A DNA stretch of 64,000 nt. It comes from Odontesthes bonariensis. Lineage: Eukaryota; Chordata; Actinopteri; Atheriniformes; Atherinopsidae. Location: NCBI RefSeq assembly GCF_027942865.1, contig NC_134514.1, positions 4,921,465 through 4,985,464 of the forward strand, in the 5' to 3' direction. The position numbers and the translations under genes were made by a program. Below the pieces are notes generated by a model. That model was not told where the DNA came from and searched no databases. It saw only the letters and a list, made by a program, of their open reading frames with translations. Positions 62,306 through 64,000 of this stretch are shown here, piece by piece (position 1 is the first letter of the stretch; the number at the start of each line of letters is the position of its first letter).

Positions 62306-62560
62306 TTATACGTTTAAGCGTCTCTTGGCCATTTTTGCCCAGTTGTCACAAGCTTCATTGAACAGAGTCTCTGCCCTCTTCTTTGCCTTCACGTATCTGT
62401 CCCGTAGCTTCTTCCACACATTCTTACAGAACTCTCCCTCTTTCCCCAAAGTTCTGCCCATCTCTGTCCACCAGTTTTGGGAGTTTACGTCCTCCCTGTG
62501 CTGTTTCACTGCAGTTTCGTACAGCTGCCTGTACAAACGTACATCGGTCCATCCGGTTCG
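62306..62560 (-). pseudogene. MADF-domain fragment
   Basis: The minus strand encodes RLYRQLYETAVKQHREDVNS, WWTEMGRTLGKEGEFCKNVW and KKLRDRYVKAKKRAETL, a MADF domain ending KRRLNV-stop. It is more diverged from copies A-C than they are from each other. The residues before RLYRQ have no in-frame start that looks native. Confidence 0.65.
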
Positions 62561-62975
62561 TTGTTCTCAGCGCAGCCAAGTTACAAAAATCGACTGGTGC
62601 ACGACAACGCGCTGCGCCGTCTTTTCAAGGCAAGCGCCAGGCCTGAAACGTCATTTTGACGTCACGATCCACCACCGCCGTAACAGACGCGGCAACCATG
62701 CTAGCGCCTTCAGTCAATCGCGCCTCGTGGAGAGGACTTTTTTCTGTTCTTTTCTCGAGCGCCAAGTCAACTGCACGTTCAGCTTAAATGATAACCTGAT
62801 CAGCTCATCACATATTGTATGTAAGAAGCTTTGAAAAAGCACAGCAACCTTGACCGTTTTTGCTTACTTCAAATAGGGACGGGTTAAAATAGGCTGCAGC
62901 TATTCTAACATGATTTCTGGCGAATACGTGTGCGCTTCTGCGTGTGTGAGTAACCATGGCTATGGAGCACTCTTA

Positions 62976-63629
62976 AGGCTGATTCATACTCGGCGCAACC
63001 TCGCTCATACTAGCTGGTCGCAAATGGCGCAAACGGTCACGTGTCCCAAAATTCCGCCACGCCCCCCCGTCGCAAGCTAGAAAATCCTCGCGCGGCGCAA
63101 GGGCGCGCACACAACTTTTTTTTCTGACTTCGCGCGAGCTCAACCGGAAACAGCTGACCAAGAAAAAGAAAAAATGAACACTGCAGAGACCGCGGTGACC
63201 GAGAGGATGCGCCTCTACAAACATCTGTACGACACGTCTATGAAGTTACACTGGGACAACGTTTGACAAAGTTCATCTTGTTGCAAAGGACGAACATTCC
63301 ACCTTCTCTTCTGTTTTTGCCGCAGCCGCTTAGCTCTGAGATGCATATACAGTTCTACACCCAGAGTAAATTCATTCCATCAGATGTGCCAGCCTCTGCT
63401 GACGTGACACCACAGGTGGCATTGTGTATGCTTTCTTCGTATGCTTTTCAGCTAGTTTCCTCAACAGTGACGCTCGCTGGTCTGGAGAGAACTGCAAATG
63501 TGACGCATTCTCGGCGCAAACTGCGCTTATGAGCTGAAGGAACTGTGAAGGGGCTGGCGCTTTCGATGACGTCATTAATGGTTCTCGAGCCAGAACAGTT
63601 GGGCGTTTGCGCCGAGTATGAATCAGCCT
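62976..63629. mobile_element. 654-bp Harbinger MITE with TTA duplication and MADF start
   Basis: Ends AGGCTGATTCATACTCGGCG and CGCCGAGTATGAATCAGCCT are inverted repeats flanked by TTA at 62973-62975 and 63630-63632. On plus, 63174-63266 keeps the first 30 codons of a MADF gene (MNTAETAVTERMRLYKHLYD) before a stop, so this is an internal-deletion derivative of a two-gene Harbinger element. It is nested within the element at 61917-63901. Confidence 0.85.
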
Positions 63630-64000
63630 TTACCAGAGATTCAGGAGCCGCGGACGCGGAGTGCCTCTGCCTGGAGCAACAGTTTCGTCTGCGTTTGTAC
63701 TGACAGGCAGCACAACCTTTCTTGGCTGCCATCGCGAAAAATGTGTCAAGTTTGTCAGAAAGGTGAAAATGGCATTGATCTGGCGTTATTGTACAAATAA
63801 ATACAGACAAAATGCCGTTACGCTGTATTGAAAATAAGCGTAGCGGTCCAAAATTATAGCGTAGCGGGCCGTGACGCAAGTTTGCGCTAGCTAGAACCCT
63901 GGCTGCTGGCTAAAACGTACAAAATGCAGGGGCCGAAGTTTTCATTGCTAACAGGAAAAGTCCTAAATCCGATGGTGAAATTACTGCATATATACAGTGT

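Larger units (their letters stand above)
61917..63901. mobile_element. 2-kb element with CAGGGTTCTAGCTAG ends and MADF fragments
   Basis: CAGGGTTCTAGCTAG at 61917 is inverted as CTAGCTAGAACCCTG at 63901, and ATTATAGCGTAG recurs inverted further in. GCTGC flanks both sides (61912-61916, 63902-63906), a possible 5-bp duplication. Inside are a minus-strand MADF fragment and a nested Harbinger MITE. No transposase was recognised and the superfamily is uncertain. Confidence 0.6.

Noticed and set aside
1-64000. Prokaryotic-style defence system, CRISPR array or operon
   Set aside because: Spliced genes, vertebrate protein families and fish repeats throughout; no direct-repeat spacer array or polycistronic layout.

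Overview
This is teleost fish nuclear DNA. The two complete host genes have spliced vertebrate structures and recognisable protein families: ppp1r13l (iASPP) and opa3. The rest is dominated by fish-type repeats: PIF/Harbinger, Tc1, hAT and piggyBac elements, an ISL2EU-like relic, L2 and L1-like LINEs, and a tRNA-derived SINE. No bacterial features, CRISPR arrays or rRNA are visible.

Layout. (1) 1-10 kb: transposon relics beyond the 3' end of ppp1r13l (three CACTGG-ended MITEs, a fourth at 4.2 kb, Tc1 fragments, one composite Harbinger element). (2) 10.35-30.4 kb, minus strand: ppp1r13l. I could rebuild 12 coding exons that join to 781 in-frame codons including the stop (780 aa). The ATG is at 21.62 kb, a 12-codon last exon lies at 10.35 kb, and a probable non-coding first exon sits near 30.2 kb. 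Its introns carry MITEs, a 645-bp palindrome, interlocked inverted repeats, L2 tails and a Tc1 relic split by another transposon. (3) 31.77-33.6 kb, plus strand: opa3, two exons, 157 aa, head-to-head with ppp1r13l. (4) 32.7-59.4 kb: a degraded tandem segmental duplication. Its unit is the opa3 3' end, then intergenic DNA, then exons from the acidic N-terminal region of an hnrnpul1-like gene. About five copies are recognisable (R1-R5). None has the SAP-domain exon or the SPRY/kinase-like part of hnRNP U-like proteins, so I treat them as fragments. (5) Transposons fill this array: an apparently intact three-exon hAT transposase (713 aa), a piggyBac transposase whose C-terminal zinc-binding region is out of frame, a Russian-doll insertion at 44.2-47.8 kb, three near-identical MADF exons at 48.9-52.1 kb, and a two-gene Harbinger element with a frameshifted transposase at 54.2-57 kb. 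(6) 59.4-64 kb: a THAP-domain exon, an hAT MITE with a perfect 8-bp target duplication, and a 2-kb element carrying MADF fragments with a further Harbinger MITE nested inside.

The host genes are ordinary: a p53/NF-kB regulator and a mitochondrial protein. The unusual content is the transposon ecology. Several insertions can be read as exact events because target duplications, and in two cases the empty site, are present in the window. One MITE family leaves 9-bp duplications at two independent sites. Another leaves 2-bp duplications at five. Gene names rest on remembered family sequence; no search was run.
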